Part shown: positions 37,386 to 45,691 of the stretch, piece after piece | Layout: each line of letters begins with the position of its first letter | How positions within the stretch are numbered: the stretch's first letter is position 1 | Assembly: GCF_000178955.2 (NCBI RefSeq) | Contig: NC_016631.1 | Location: 2,170,001-2,234,000 of the forward strand | Direction of reading: 5' to 3' | DNA length: 64,000 nt | Origin: Granulicella mallensis MP5ACTX8 | Lineage (GTDB): Bacteria; Acidobacteriota; Terriglobia; Terriglobales; Acidobacteriaceae | The notes under the pieces: generated by a model | What the model was told of the DNA's origin: nothing | The model's input: the letters and a program-made list of their open reading frames with translations, nothing else | Database searches by the model: none | Program-made: the position numbers and the translations under genes

Positions 37386-38090
37386 ATGCGCGTACACCTG
37401 GTTTCGTTCGGTCCCCTGAAGACGATATTCCCTGAGGGGGGCGTGTGGCGAGAACTGCGTGTGGGGGAATCGGTCGCTGATCTGCTGGCTTTGCTGCGCC
37501 GCGAGGGTGTGGTTGCGGAGGAGATGCTGCGGTCGGCAGCCGTTGCGGTGAACCATGAGTATGCGGCGGAAGGGCATAGCCTCTGCGATGGTGACGAGGT
37601 GGCGATTCTGCCGCCTGTAAGTGGCGGGGCTGGGGATGGCTCAGGGGATCTCGTCCAACTGGTGAGGGAGCCGATGGACGCGGTGGCCATCACGAACAGG
37701 ATCAAGGCTGGGACAGACGGTGCGGTATGCGTCTTCGACGGCATTGTGCGCGATAACACAAAAGGCCGTGCGACCCTGCATCTCGACTACGAGGCTTATG
37801 AGGAGATGGCGCTGCGCCAGATGCGCGAACTGCGTGAGCATGCGATCGCGAGGTTCGGTGTGCGCGAGGTGGCGTTGGTGCATCGCCTGGGGCGGCTGGT
37901 CGTCGGTGAGACGAGCGTGCTGATCGTTGTGGCGTCAGCCCATCGTGGAGCGGCGTTCGACGCGTGTCGCTGGCTCATCGACACGCTCAAGAAGACGGTG
38001 CCGATCTGGAAGCGGGAGCAGTTTGTCGATGGGGCCGTATGGGCCGACGGCGAGCCGTTTCCTCCGGATATTGGAGAGGCCAAACGATGA
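37386..38090 (+). CDS. MoaD-MoaE fusion (molybdopterin synthase)
   Basis: One 234-residue chain holds both subunits of molybdopterin synthase, which puts the dithiolene sulphurs into precursor Z. Residues about 1-81 are MoaD (ubiquitin-like), ending VAILPPVSGG. Residues about 90-230 are MoaE with DGAVCVFDGIVRDNTKG, HLDYEAYEEMA, VALVHRLGRL and the active-site lysines in LKKTVPIWKREQF. MoaD must carry a thiocarboxylate on a C-terminal Gly-Gly, yet here the GG is internal. Fused MoaX of M. tuberculosis is cleaved at this site, so cleavage is probable. An in-frame ATG at 37371 gives five more residues. It overlaps the next gene by an ATGA. Confidence 0.9.
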   Translation: MRVHLVSFGPLKTIFPEGGVWRELRVGESVADLLALLRREGVVAEEMLRSAAVAVNHEYAAEGHSLCDGDEVAILPPVSGGAGDGSGDLVQLVREPMDAVAITNRIKAGTDGAVCVFDGIVRDNTKGRATLHLDYEAYEEMALRQMRELREHAIARFGVREVALVHRLGRLVVGETSVLIVVASAHRGAAFDACRWLIDTLKKTVPIWKREQFVDGAVWADGEPFPPDIGEAKR

Positions 38091-39043
38091 GGCTGGCTGC
38101 CATTGCGCTGGCTGCTGTGTTGTTGCCCGCCCTGGCAATGTCCCAGACGACTGTCCAGCAGCCTGCGCCCATTGAGCGTCATAATCCCGAAATTCCCACG
38201 CTTCATGTCGAGAGCCGCCTGGTCAGTGTGGCCCTCAATGTCGTGGATGAACAGGGTGCCCCCGTACCGGGTTTGAGCGCTGCCGACTTTGAGGTGGCGG
38301 AAGATGGCAAGCCGCAGCGCATCGCCAACTTTGACCGCGAATCCAGCACGCCGTTGGAGATCGTGCTCGCCATCGATGCCAGCGAGAGCGTCTTCAACGA
38401 TGAGCATCTGGAGCGTGAGGCCGCGAAGAAGTTCATGGCGTCGCTGCTGCGCAAGCAGGACCAGATCGACCTGATGGACTTTGCCGACGACGTCGATGAA
38501 CTCGTCTCTTTCACCAGCGATGTGCAGAAGATCGACAGCGGGCTCGGGCGGATTCATCACGGCGATGCTACGGCGCTGTATGACGCGGTCTATCTTGCAA
38601 GCCAGCGATTGGGTGAGACGCCCACCAGCGCAGGGCAGCGCCGCGTTCTTGTGCTCATCACCGATGGAGAAAATACGACGCATCATGGCAGCTACGACGC
38701 CGCTCTGGAGCAGGCGCAGCGTGCCGGAGCGATGATCTACGCGCTGATTATCGTTCCGGTATCGGCTGACGCCGGACGCAATACCGGCGGGGAGCATGCG
38801 CTGATCCAACTAGCCCGCGACACCGGTGGCAAGTACTACTACGTCGAGGACAAGCACGATCTTGCCCCGGCGTTTCAGCATGTTTCGGACGATCTGCGGA
38901 CGCAGTACACGGTGGGCTATTACGCGCCGCAGAAGGGCCTTGGGAGAGATAATCTGCGGCATATTCAGCTCCAGTTGAAGGACCCGGCGCTGCGCGCTCG
39001 CTATACGCTGCGCTACCGAACGTCCTATTATGCGAACCGTTAG
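38087..39043 (+). CDS. Secreted VWFA-related acidobacterial protein
   Basis: A 318-residue exported protein with a signal peptide (MRLAAIALAAVLLPALAMSQ, residues 1-20) followed by a short beta-sandwich strand pair (ESRLVSVALNVVDEQGAPV) and a von Willebrand factor A domain. The MIDAS metal site is visible as LAIDASESV (DxSxS), with a Thr in HGDATALYDAVYLAS and an Asp in VLITDGENT. This is the arrangement of the VWFA-related domain family expanded in Acidobacteria, members of which have unknown binding partners. The start is the ATG overlapping the moaD-moaE stop (ATGA). It is followed 25 bases later by the Hfq-like gene. Confidence 0.88.
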   Translation: MRLAAIALAAVLLPALAMSQTTVQQPAPIERHNPEIPTLHVESRLVSVALNVVDEQGAPVPGLSAADFEVAEDGKPQRIANFDRESSTPLEIVLAIDASESVFNDEHLEREAAKKFMASLLRKQDQIDLMDFADDVDELVSFTSDVQKIDSGLGRIHHGDATALYDAVYLASQRLGETPTSAGQRRVLVLITDGENTTHHGSYDAALEQAQRAGAMIYALIIVPVSADAGRNTGGEHALIQLARDTGGKYYYVEDKHDLAPAFQHVSDDLRTQYTVGYYAPQKGLGRDNLRHIQLQLKDPALRARYTLRYRTSYYANR

Positions 39044-39068
39044 AGCAGTTCGCCGTACAATCAAGGGT

Positions 39069-39356
39069 ATGGCGACGACGAAAAAGCGGCACAAAGGACT
39101 ACCTGCGGGAGAGACGGGACAGGAGGCGCTTTACCTGAAATCGCTCAGCGAGCGACAGGTTCCGGTCTCCGTCAAGCTGCGCGACGGCGAGGTCGTCAAT
39201 GGCTGGATCGAATACTTCGACGACATGATGGTGCGGCTCACGCGCGAAGGCAAGCCGAATCTCTTCATCTACAAGGCGCAGATCCGCACGATTACCGAGA
39301 GTGCTGGTGCAAGCACACGCCGCAGCGGCAATCGCGAAGCAGCGGCAGCGAACTAA
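39069..39356 (+). CDS. Hfq-like Sm-fold RNA-binding protein
   Basis: A 95-residue protein with an Sm core. The Sm1 strand reads QVPVSVKLRDGEVVNGWIEYFDDMMVRL (residues 30-57), aligning with Hfq [22 protein letters not shown]. Sm2 reads LFIYKAQIRTI (residues 65-75), aligning with Hfq MVYKHAISTV. The His of the KH signature, which contacts RNA on the proximal face, is Ala (K69-A70). A basic lysine-rich N-terminus and a Ser/Arg/Ala tail flank the core. It could be an authentic but divergent Hfq or a paralogous Sm protein. The ATG at 39069 has AAGGG close upstream. The gene lies between the VWFA protein and suhB, not by miaA as is common for hfq. Confidence 0.75.
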   Translation: MATTKKRHKGLPAGETGQEALYLKSLSERQVPVSVKLRDGEVVNGWIEYFDDMMVRLTREGKPNLFIYKAQIRTITESAGASTRRSGNREAAAAN

Positions 39357-39389
39357 ACCCCGTTTCAACCAAGGCATCAAGGAGAGTTT

Positions 39390-40265
39390 GTGGCTGAGCT
39401 GGTCGGCATTGCAGAGTCCATTGCGCGTGAAGCAGGAGCGCTGCTGCGCGAGTTCTATCACCGCGGAGTTGCGGCGGAGTATAAAGGCGACGTCGACCTG
39501 GTTACCGAGGCCGACCGCGCGAGTGAAGCGCTGATCGTCGCCCGTCTGAGTGAGGCGCTGCCAGACCACGGCATCTATGGCGAAGAGGGCACGCGGCAGG
39601 CCTTGGAGAGCGAGTTCCGCTGGTATATCGATCCGCTGGATGGTACGACCAACTTTGCGCATGGATTTCCAGCGTTCTGTGTGATTCTGGGATGCGAACG
39701 CCGGGCCCCGGGACTGGCCGCCGGGGAAGATGGCGAGATGGTTGCCGGCGTGATCTACGATCCGCTGCGCGACGAGATGTTTTCGACCGAACGCGGTGGC
39801 GGAGCCAAACTCAACGGCAAGCCGATCCATGCCTCACGCACGAAGACGCTGCAGGAGTCGCTCGTAGCGACAGGCTTCCCGAGCCACAAGCGGCATCGCA
39901 GCCCGAACGTGCACTTCTACCAGGAGTTCACGCTGCGCTCGCATGGGGTACGGCGCGCGGGCTCTGCAGGGCTTGACCTGGCGTATGTTGCCTGCGGACG
40001 CCTGGAGGGGTTCTGGGAGTTCAAGCTGAATCCGTGGGACACCTCGGCGGGCTATCTGATGGTGGAAGAGGCCGGCGGCAAGATTACACACTTTGATGGC
40101 GGCAAATTTACGCTCGACAGCCGCGAGGTGCTCGCGACAAATGGGTTGATTCACGCGGAGATGCAGCATCTCTTTGAGGACCTGTTTGCAGGGAAGAACA
40201 TCGAGCCGATTCCTACTCCGGCGGAGTTTGCGGCTCGCCGAATGGATGAAACTACCGATAAGTAG
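39390..40265 (+). CDS. suhB: Inositol-1-monophosphatase family protein (SuhB-like)
   Basis: A Mg2+-dependent phosphatase of 291 residues. It has the family metal-site motifs GIYGEEGT (Glu near residue 66), WYIDPLDGTTNFAHGFP (near residues 80-96) and the C-terminal LNPWDTSAGYLMVEEAGG motif (near residue 210). It acts on inositol-1-phosphate or related sugar phosphates; SuhB members also have a role in rRNA transcription antitermination in E. coli. The start is a GTG at 39390 with AAGGAGAG about six bases upstream. A short segment (RRAPGLAAGEDGE) between strands is slightly longer than in E. coli SuhB. Confidence 0.93.
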   Translation: MAELVGIAESIAREAGALLREFYHRGVAAEYKGDVDLVTEADRASEALIVARLSEALPDHGIYGEEGTRQALESEFRWYIDPLDGTTNFAHGFPAFCVILGCERRAPGLAAGEDGEMVAGVIYDPLRDEMFSTERGGGAKLNGKPIHASRTKTLQESLVATGFPSHKRHRSPNVHFYQEFTLRSHGVRRAGSAGLDLAYVACGRLEGFWEFKLNPWDTSAGYLMVEEAGGKITHFDGGKFTLDSREVLATNGLIHAEMQHLFEDLFAGKNIEPIPTPAEFAARRMDETTDK

Positions 40266-40322
40266 GCCCAATCCAGTCCGAGTTGTGAATTTCTTACGAC
40301 TTTGGATGAGCTGCGTTTGTTG

Positions 40323-40339
40323 TTAGAATCGAGTTCTAA
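40323..40339 (+). promoter_or_regulatory. Palindromic operator candidate at the ferredoxin promoter
   Basis: TTAGAA (40323-40328) and TTCTAA (40334-40339) are perfect inverted repeats spaced by five bases. The left half overlaps TAGAAT, a good -10 box, about 16-17 bases past a TTTGGAT-type -35. The position, 44 bases before the ferredoxin ATG, suits repressor control, perhaps by a Fur/PerR or Rrf2-type regulator; the assignment is inference. Confidence 0.45.
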
Positions 40340-40382
40340 ATTGAAGATCTGGTCGACACACTGACCGAGGAGAGCAAGAGAC

Positions 40383-40643
40383 ATGGCGTATGTAATCGCA
40401 GAACCCTGCATCGGAACCAAAGACACGGCTTGCGTGGATGCGTGTCCGGTCGACTGTATCCACCCGAAGAAGGACGAGACGGGTCACGGCGAGGCCGAGC
40501 AGCTCTTCATCGACCCGGTCGAGTGCATCGACTGCGGTGCGTGCGTTCCGGTTTGCCCGGTTTCGGCGATCTATGCCGGGGACGACCTGCCGGACAAGTG
40601 GGTCAGCTTCCAGGAGAAGAACGCGACGCACTTCGGTCGCTAA
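40383..40643 (+). CDS. 7Fe or 8Fe bacterial-type ferredoxin
   Basis: An 86-residue cytosolic electron carrier. Eight cysteines form two cluster motifs: C9-x7-C17-x3-C21-P with C25, and C48-x2-C51-x2-C54-x3-C58-P. The first spacing (Cx7CxxxC) is that of [3Fe-4S][4Fe-4S] ferredoxins (FdxA type), and the C-terminal extension KWVSFQEKNATHFGR is typical. It could supply electrons to the P450 at 5363-6604 or to ThiC, but no linkage exists in the sequence. GAGGAGAGCAAGAGAC precedes the ATG. A GC-rich terminator follows 18 bases after the stop. Confidence 0.95.
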   Translation: MAYVIAEPCIGTKDTACVDACPVDCIHPKKDETGHGEAEQLFIDPVECIDCGACVPVCPVSAIYAGDDLPDKWVSFQEKNATHFGR

Positions 40644-40660
40644 AGTTTTCGATTTGTGAG

Positions 40661-40686
40661 CGCGCGGCCCTCGGGTCGCGCGTTTT
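40661..40686 (+). terminator. Rho-independent terminator after the ferredoxin gene
   Basis: CGCGCGGCCC and GGGTCGCGCG form a ten-base stem (one G-U pair) followed by TTTT, 18 bases past the ferredoxin stop. Confidence 0.88.
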
Positions 40687-40699
40687 GTTGTTTGCCGTT

Positions 40700-40935
40700 A
40701 TTTTTGTCGTTGCTTTTCTGGTTGTCATTCCGAGCGTAGCGAGCGAACCTGCTGTCTCCCGCTCTTTGATTGCACTGCCCATAAAACAACTGGGCACGAA
40801 CTGGATGGCTGAGTTCGTGTTGCCGCATAACCTTTGTGGCAACACGAACGAAAAACGGGAGACAGCAGGTTCGCTCGCTACGCTCGGAATGACAACCAGA
40901 AAAGCAAGAGCAAAAACAAAGCAAAAGCCAGAAAC
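40700..40935. repeat. Large intergenic palindrome with hexamer tail (copy F)
   Basis: The left arm (about 40708-40780) reads GTTGCTTTTCTGGTTGTCAT then TCCGAGCGTAGCGAGCGAAC and on through CTGCTGTCTCCCG. The right arm (about 40855-40905) is ACGGGAGACAGCAGGTTCGC then TCGCTACGCTCGGAATGACA and ACCAGAAAAGC, its close inverse. The loop contains TGTTGCCGCATAACCTTTGT, a further hairpin. The tail AAGAGCAAAAACAAAGCAAA is short. It lies between the ferredoxin terminator and recO. The rest of 40644-40994 holds no gene. Confidence 0.8.
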
Positions 40936-40994
40936 GAACTATCAGAAGCAGCGATAAACACCCGCAGAAGCAACAAACGATACGATAGACCTGC

Positions 40995-41744
40995 ATGGCA
41001 GAAGGCAGGCTCATCCCGCATCACGGCGAAGCGATCGTGCTGCGCACCTGGCCGTTTCATGAGGCGGACCTGCTGATCAGCTTCTTTACGCGAGATCAGG
41101 GAAAGGTCAAGGGGGTGGCGCGGCACGCCATGAAGAGCCGCCGCCGCTTCGGTGGCGCGCTGGAACCGGCGACACATGTCCGCGCCCACTACACGGAACG
41201 CCCAAGGCAGGAGCTCGTACGGCTCGACAACTTCGAGATCCTGTGGTCGCCCCTGACCGCGCCGGTGGACTATCTCCGCACCGCCGGGTTGCAGCTCGTC
41301 GTGGAAGTGCTTGAAGAGGCGATGCCGGACCTCGCTCCCGAGGACAACATCTTCCGGCTCGCGCTCGCGACGCTCACGGCCATGCAGGCGGATAGCGTGT
41401 GGCTGCCGGTCACGTATTTCTGCCTCTGGATGAACCGCCTGATGGGCTGGATGCCGGAGTTGGGACACTGCGCGGTGTGCGGGCTCGACCTGCGCGGGCA
41501 GACGGTGTGGTGGTCTCCGGCGGGCGACGGTGTGACGTGTCATGACGATCGCCGCTCAGGGAGCAGGCCGCTGAGTGCGGAGTCGGTGGCGGAGAGCTAC
41601 AGGATTGCGCGGTCGTCGCTGCCGCAGCTTGCGGAGGAGTCCTGGTCAGAGGGGCGAGCGAAGGATCTCAGGGCGTTTGCGATTGGGACGCTGGAGCGGC
41701 ATCTGGAGCGGCGACTACGAAGTGCTGTGGCACTACAGCGATGA
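40995..41744 (+). CDS. recO: DNA repair protein RecO
   Basis: RecO loads RecA on SSB-coated ssDNA in the RecFOR pathway. The 249-residue protein has an N-terminal OB fold (GEAIVLRTWPFHEADLLISFFTRDQGKVKGVARHAMK) and a helical C-terminal domain. Where many RecO proteins carry a full four-Cys zinc site, only the first pair CAVCGLDL is intact; the second region is VTCHDD, a single Cys. The site may therefore be weakened or lost. The ATG at 40995 precedes MAEGRLIPHHGE. It follows repeat copy F, and its 3' end comes within two bases of the convergent barstar gene. Confidence 0.92.
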   Translation: MAEGRLIPHHGEAIVLRTWPFHEADLLISFFTRDQGKVKGVARHAMKSRRRFGGALEPATHVRAHYTERPRQELVRLDNFEILWSPLTAPVDYLRTAGLQLVVEVLEEAMPDLAPEDNIFRLALATLTAMQADSVWLPVTYFCLWMNRLMGWMPELGHCAVCGLDLRGQTVWWSPAGDGVTCHDDRRSGSRPLSAESVAESYRIARSSLPQLAEESWSEGRAKDLRAFAIGTLERHLERRLRSAVALQR

Positions 41745-41746
41745 AC

Positions 41747-42271
41747 TTACAGATTGCGGTTCTTCGCTAAGCATTCCCGTCTATTCCAGGGCGTATCTAT
41801 CGCTCCTAGACCTTCAAATTGCAATGTGGGGTCGTCTGATTGAACAAGGGTGAGGAATCGTCTTCCTGTGAGCATATGTGTACGAGAGGCGCGGACGCAG
41901 AGATCGAGAACGCTGAATGCCAGATCTTGATTTTCTGGAGAAGCGTTTGCGAAACGATCGAAGTGGCGGAAGACAAGGGATAGACCGCCAATAAAAGGTA
42001 CCTCGAGATCCTGCAGACAATCGTTTAGTGCGTTGAAGTTTCGACCGTAATAGCTTGGAAATTCCAAGGTGTTTTGCAGTGAGTCATGCATGTCGGCAGG
42101 CGTCAGCCACGTTGAGCAATCAAAGCTTTTGACGGAGTACTCAAGTGCTTGCAGCTTCATCACATCCTCATTGAGAAATTCATGATTCAGGTAAAGGGAG
42201 ATCCCGCCATCACGTAGTACTGCCCAATCCAGACGCGTTTCGTCTTTTGAATCAGAGATAAAAGCTGCCAT
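41747..42271 (-). CDS. Barstar-family RNase inhibitor, orphan
   Basis: A 174-residue protein whose central region (FPSYYGRNFNALNDCLQDLEVPFI, around residues 90-115) is the hallmark of barstar proteins. These are tight protein inhibitors of barnase-type ribonucleases. The first 80 residues are an extra N-terminal extension not present in the 90-residue classical barstar. No barnase-like toxin gene is recognisable within the window on either side (recO and glyQ flank it), so it is an orphan inhibitor or an immunity remnant. It converges on recO with a two-base gap. Composition is a little less GC-rich than its neighbours, consistent with acquisition. Confidence 0.8.
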   Translation of the reverse strand: MAAFISDSKDETRLDWAVLRDGGISLYLNHEFLNEDVMKLQALEYSVKSFDCSTWLTPADMHDSLQNTLEFPSYYGRNFNALNDCLQDLEVPFIGGLSLVFRHFDRFANASPENQDLAFSVLDLCVRASRTHMLTGRRFLTLVQSDDPTLQFEGLGAIDTPWNRRECLAKNRNL

Positions 42272-42374
42272 AGGGCCAGCCTAGCAAAAGCTTCAGCCCT
42301 GAATGCGTTTCCGAGTAGATAAACTTTGAGGACGTTAGAATGGAAGCATTCGATCTTCCAAGAAGGTTTCGTAG

Positions 42375-43358
42375 ATGCAAGCAGTTATGGCCAAGAAGGC
42401 GCTAACATTCCAGGAATTACTGTTCACTTTGCAGCGTTTCTGGGCCGAGCATGGATGCGTGTTGCAACAGCCGTACGACCTCGAGGTCGGCGCCGGCACC
42501 ATGTCGCCCGATACGTTTCTGCGCGTGCTGGGGCCGAAGCCCATTAGCATCGCCTATGCGCAGCCCTCGCGGCGTCCGGCGGATGGACGCTATGGTGAAA
42601 ACCCAAATCGGCTCTTTCGCCATACGCAGCTCCAGGTGATTCTGAAACCGCCACCGGAGCGGGTGCAGGAGCTGTATCTCGAGTCGCTCGTGGCCATCGG
42701 GATCGACCTGAAAGAGCACGACATCAAGTTTGAAGAGGACAACTGGGAGTGGCCGGTGGGCGGCGCGTGGGGCGTCGGCTGGCAGGTGATGCTCGATGGG
42801 CAGGAGATCACGCAGTTTACCTACTTCCAGCAGTGCGGCGGCATGGACCTCGACCCGATCTCGGGCGAGATCACGTATGGCCTTGAGCGCATCGCGCAGT
42901 TCCTGCAGGACCTCGATTCGATCTACGACATCGTGTGGTCGCGCGATCCCATGACGGGAGCGGAGCTTACCTATGGCGACGTTCGCCTGCACGAGGAGCA
43001 GCAGTTCTCGGCGTACTCGTTCGACTATGCCGATGTGGACAAGCTCTGGGAGCATCTGCGGCTGTATGAGACCGAGTGTCTCCTGCTGCTTGAACGCGCG
43101 AAGACGGTGCTGACGGAAGAGAATACCGATGCGCTGGCCGTAAAGCGCTTCCCGGTGATGGGAGCGTATGAGCTCGCGCTGAAGTGCTCGCACACGTTCA
43201 ACCTGCTGGATGCGCGGGGTGCGATCTCGGTGACAGAACGTGTCGGTGTGATGGCGCGGATTCGCACTCTCATCGTCGGTGTTGCGAAGATCTATGCCGA
43301 ACAGGGCAGGCTCGTTAGCGAGTCAGCAAGTCAGCAAGTCAGTGGGGCGGTGGCGTAG
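42375..43358 (+). CDS. glyQ: Glycine--tRNA ligase alpha subunit
   Basis: The alpha chain of the alpha2beta2 bacterial glycyl-tRNA synthetase, containing the class II catalytic core. The 327-residue protein shows [43 protein letters not shown] at the start, YVQPSRRP-like [44 protein letters not shown] and [11 protein letters not shown]. The ATG at 42375 has AAGAAGG about nine bases upstream; the ATG 12 bases on is also possible. The C-terminus [14 protein letters not shown] is coded by tandem GTCAGCAA repeats, so it is variable. The stop codon overlaps the glyS GTG by one base. Confidence 0.97.
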   Translation: MQAVMAKKALTFQELLFTLQRFWAEHGCVLQQPYDLEVGAGTMSPDTFLRVLGPKPISIAYAQPSRRPADGRYGENPNRLFRHTQLQVILKPPPERVQELYLESLVAIGIDLKEHDIKFEEDNWEWPVGGAWGVGWQVMLDGQEITQFTYFQQCGGMDLDPISGEITYGLERIAQFLQDLDSIYDIVWSRDPMTGAELTYGDVRLHEEQQFSAYSFDYADVDKLWEHLRLYETECLLLLERAKTVLTEENTDALAVKRFPVMGAYELALKCSHTFNLLDARGAISVTERVGVMARIRTLIVGVAKIYAEQGRLVSESASQQVSGAVA

Positions 43359-45502
43359 TGGCAGATTTTTTGTTGGAAATTGGATTGGAAGAGGTTCCCG
43401 CGCGCATGATCGCCGGAGCGCAGGCCGAACTCCTGCGCCGCGTGGTGGCGTTGTTGGGACGCGAACAGTTGATTGATGCTGCTCTGGCTAAAGAGGCACA
43501 AAGTGTTGAGCCTGTGACAGCGTTTCTCGTGAAACATGTCATTAGAAGCTATTCCACGCCACGTCGACTCGCCGTGCTGGTGTGCGGCGTGCGCGAGCAG
43601 CAGGCGGACATCACCGAAGACGTCACCGGTCCTGCGGTGAAGATCGCCTTCAAGGATGGAGTGGCTACACCTGCGGCTGAGGCATTTGCGCGGAAGTCCG
43701 GCGTTGCCGTGGCCGAGTTGCGAACGATCACGACACCGAAGGGTGAGTATCTTGCCGCGACCAGCGTGAAGAAGGGCCGCAGCGCTGCCGAGGTGCTGGC
43801 AAGTGAGCTGCCGAAGGAGATCGCAGGGATCTACTGGGCGAAGAATATGTACTGGCGCCCGGGCAAGCCGGAGCGGTTTGTGCGCCCTGTGCTGTGGATC
43901 GTATGCCTGCTGGGAGATGCGGTTGTGCCGCTGACCTTCGCGGGCAGGATGGCGGGCCGCGCGAGCTACGGTCATCGTGTGCTGTCGAGCGGCGAGCCGT
44001 TCGAGATCGTCGCCCCGGAGAGCTACCTTGCGCAGCTTGAAGGGGAGTATGTGATCGCCGATGTCGAGGCGCGGCGGCAGACGATTCGCAAGGCTCTGGA
44101 CCACGTCACGCGCGCGGTCGAGGGCGCTCGCTGGCGGGAAGACGAGGAGCTGGTCGATAGCGTGACGCACCTGACCGAGTGGCCCGCGGTGCTGCTCGGC
44201 GGCTTCGAGTCGGCTTACCTCGAGCTGCCGGAAGAGGTGCTGGTGACGGTGATGCGCGATCACCAGAAGTACTTTGCGGTGGAAGATGCTGCTGGTAAAT
44301 TAGCTCCACACTTTCTTGCGATCCTAAATATTGCGCTCGACGAGACGAATGAGCCGATCATCAAGCAGGGCAACGAGCGCGTGCTGCGCGCGCGGTTCAA
44401 CGATGCGCGTTTCTTCTGGGAGTTCGACCAGCGTACGCCGCTGGCCGAGCGTGTGAAGCTGCTGGAGAACGTGACCTTCCAGAAAGACCTCGGCAGCTAT
44501 GCGGCGAAGAGTGAGCGTGTACGCTCTCTTGCTGCGCAGCTTGCGAAGGTAGCTTCGTCGCGTGGGGCGACTGTTGATGCGAGTGCGGTTGACGAGGCAG
44601 CGAAGCTCGCGAAGACCGATCTTACGACGGAGCTGGTGAAGGAGTTCACGGAGTTGCAGGGCGTCATCGGCGGGCTGTATGCGAAGGCGCAGGGCGTCAG
44701 CGCGACCGTTGCGGATGCTATCTACGACCAGTACCTTCCTGCGTCGGCGAAGGATGCGATTCCTCGTTCGTTTGAAGGGGCTTTGCTGGGGCTGGCCGAT
44801 CGTATCGACACGATCACCGGCATGTTTGCGCTGGGGATGGAGCCGACCGGATCGAAGGACCCGTTTGCTTTGCGCCGTGCGGCGAATTCGGTGGTGCGAA
44901 TCCTGGCCGAGTCGGGTCTGCCGCTTACGCTGGCTGATGTGTTTGGGGTTGCGCAATCTGAGGCGGAGGTAGCTGCGAAGCTGCAGGCGTTCTTTGCGGA
45001 GCGTATCGAGTTCTATCTGCGCGAAGGGCGAGGACAGGCGTATGACGTCGTGAAGGCCGTTGTGGCTGCAGGAGCCGAGGATCTGAGGGATGCTGTGGCA
45101 CGTGCCGAGGCTGTGACCGCTGTTCGCGGTGGAGAGGATTTCATCGCGGTCAGTGCGGCGTTCAAACGCATGAAGAACATCCTCGATCAGGCACAGGCGA
45201 AGGGTGAATCGATTCCTGCGAGCGTGGACACAGGGCTGCTCTCCGATGCCTCGGAGAAGGCGCTGGAGTCTACCGGCGGGCGTGTCGCAAGCGACGTAGA
45301 AGCTTTGCGGGCGAAGCGCCAGTATAGTGAGGCTTTGACTCAAGTGGCTTCGCTTCGGCCTGTCGTCAATGAGTTTTTCGAGAGGGTGATGGTCATGGCC
45401 CCGGAGGCTGATATTCGTGCGAACCGTCTGGCGTTGCTGGCTCGTACGGTTGCAGACTTTTCGCGCATCGCGGACTTCTCGGAGATTGTTGCGCAGGGGT
45501 AG
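43358..45502 (+). CDS. glyS: Glycine--tRNA ligase beta subunit
   Basis: The 714-residue beta chain of the tetrameric glycyl-tRNA synthetase, holding tRNA-binding and HD-like domains. It opens with FLLEIGLEEVPARMIAGAQAELLRR, followed by YSTPRRLAVLV, PVLWIVCLLGDAVVPLTFAG, the region VTVMRDHQKYFAV and ERVLRARFNDARFFWEFDQ. A DALR-type C-terminal domain (VMVMAPEADIRANRLALLARTVADFSRIADFSEI) ends the protein. It starts at a GTG overlapping the glyQ stop (TAGTG), so the two are translationally coupled. A strong 20-bp palindrome follows at 45523-45575. Confidence 0.97.
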   Translation: MADFLLEIGLEEVPARMIAGAQAELLRRVVALLGREQLIDAALAKEAQSVEPVTAFLVKHVIRSYSTPRRLAVLVCGVREQQADITEDVTGPAVKIAFKDGVATPAAEAFARKSGVAVAELRTITTPKGEYLAATSVKKGRSAAEVLASELPKEIAGIYWAKNMYWRPGKPERFVRPVLWIVCLLGDAVVPLTFAGRMAGRASYGHRVLSSGEPFEIVAPESYLAQLEGEYVIADVEARRQTIRKALDHVTRAVEGARWREDEELVDSVTHLTEWPAVLLGGFESAYLELPEEVLVTVMRDHQKYFAVEDAAGKLAPHFLAILNIALDETNEPIIKQGNERVLRARFNDARFFWEFDQRTPLAERVKLLENVTFQKDLGSYAAKSERVRSLAAQLAKVASSRGATVDASAVDEAAKLAKTDLTTELVKEFTELQGVIGGLYAKAQGVSATVADAIYDQYLPASAKDAIPRSFEGALLGLADRIDTITGMFALGMEPTGSKDPFALRRAANSVVRILAESGLPLTLADVFGVAQSEAEVAAKLQAFFAERIEFYLREGRGQAYDVVKAVVAAGAEDLRDAVARAEAVTAVRGGEDFIAVSAAFKRMKNILDQAQAKGESIPASVDTGLLSDASEKALESTGGRVASDVEALRAKRQYSEALTQVASLRPVVNEFFERVMVMAPEADIRANRLALLARTVADFSRIADFSEIVAQG

Positions 45503-45522
45503 ATGCGCACGTGTGCATTTGT

Positions 45523-45600
45523 TTGTTTTTCGTCGTCATCCTTCGCTGTTGGCTCAGGATGACGACGAAAAACAAGCAACGACAAAGGCAATAGCATTTG
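45523..45600. repeat. 20-bp-stem palindrome with hexamer-like tail downstream of glyS
   Basis: TTGTTTTTCGTCGTCATCCT (45523-45542) is the exact inverse of AGGATGACGACGAAAAACAA (45556-45575), loop 13 bases. A tail of GCAACGACAAAGGCAATAGC follows, resembling the tails of the other repeats. It may act as a terminator for glyS. The remaining DNA to 45691 is the catalase leader. Confidence 0.75.
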
Positions 45601-45691
45601 TCGTTTGTCCCGGGGCAGTTGCGATTCACAGTGCGGCTACCTCCAGCGATTTAGAGTAGAGGTCAGTCCAACACTTCACAGGAGAACGATC

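Noticed and set aside
40603..41014. ORFs across the repeat between ferredoxin and recO
   Set aside because: They are translations of the palindromic repeat and occur in the same form at other copies.
42272..42374. T-box or glycine riboswitch before glyQ
   Set aside because: The spacer is only about 100 bases and shows no characteristic stem or T-box sequence.
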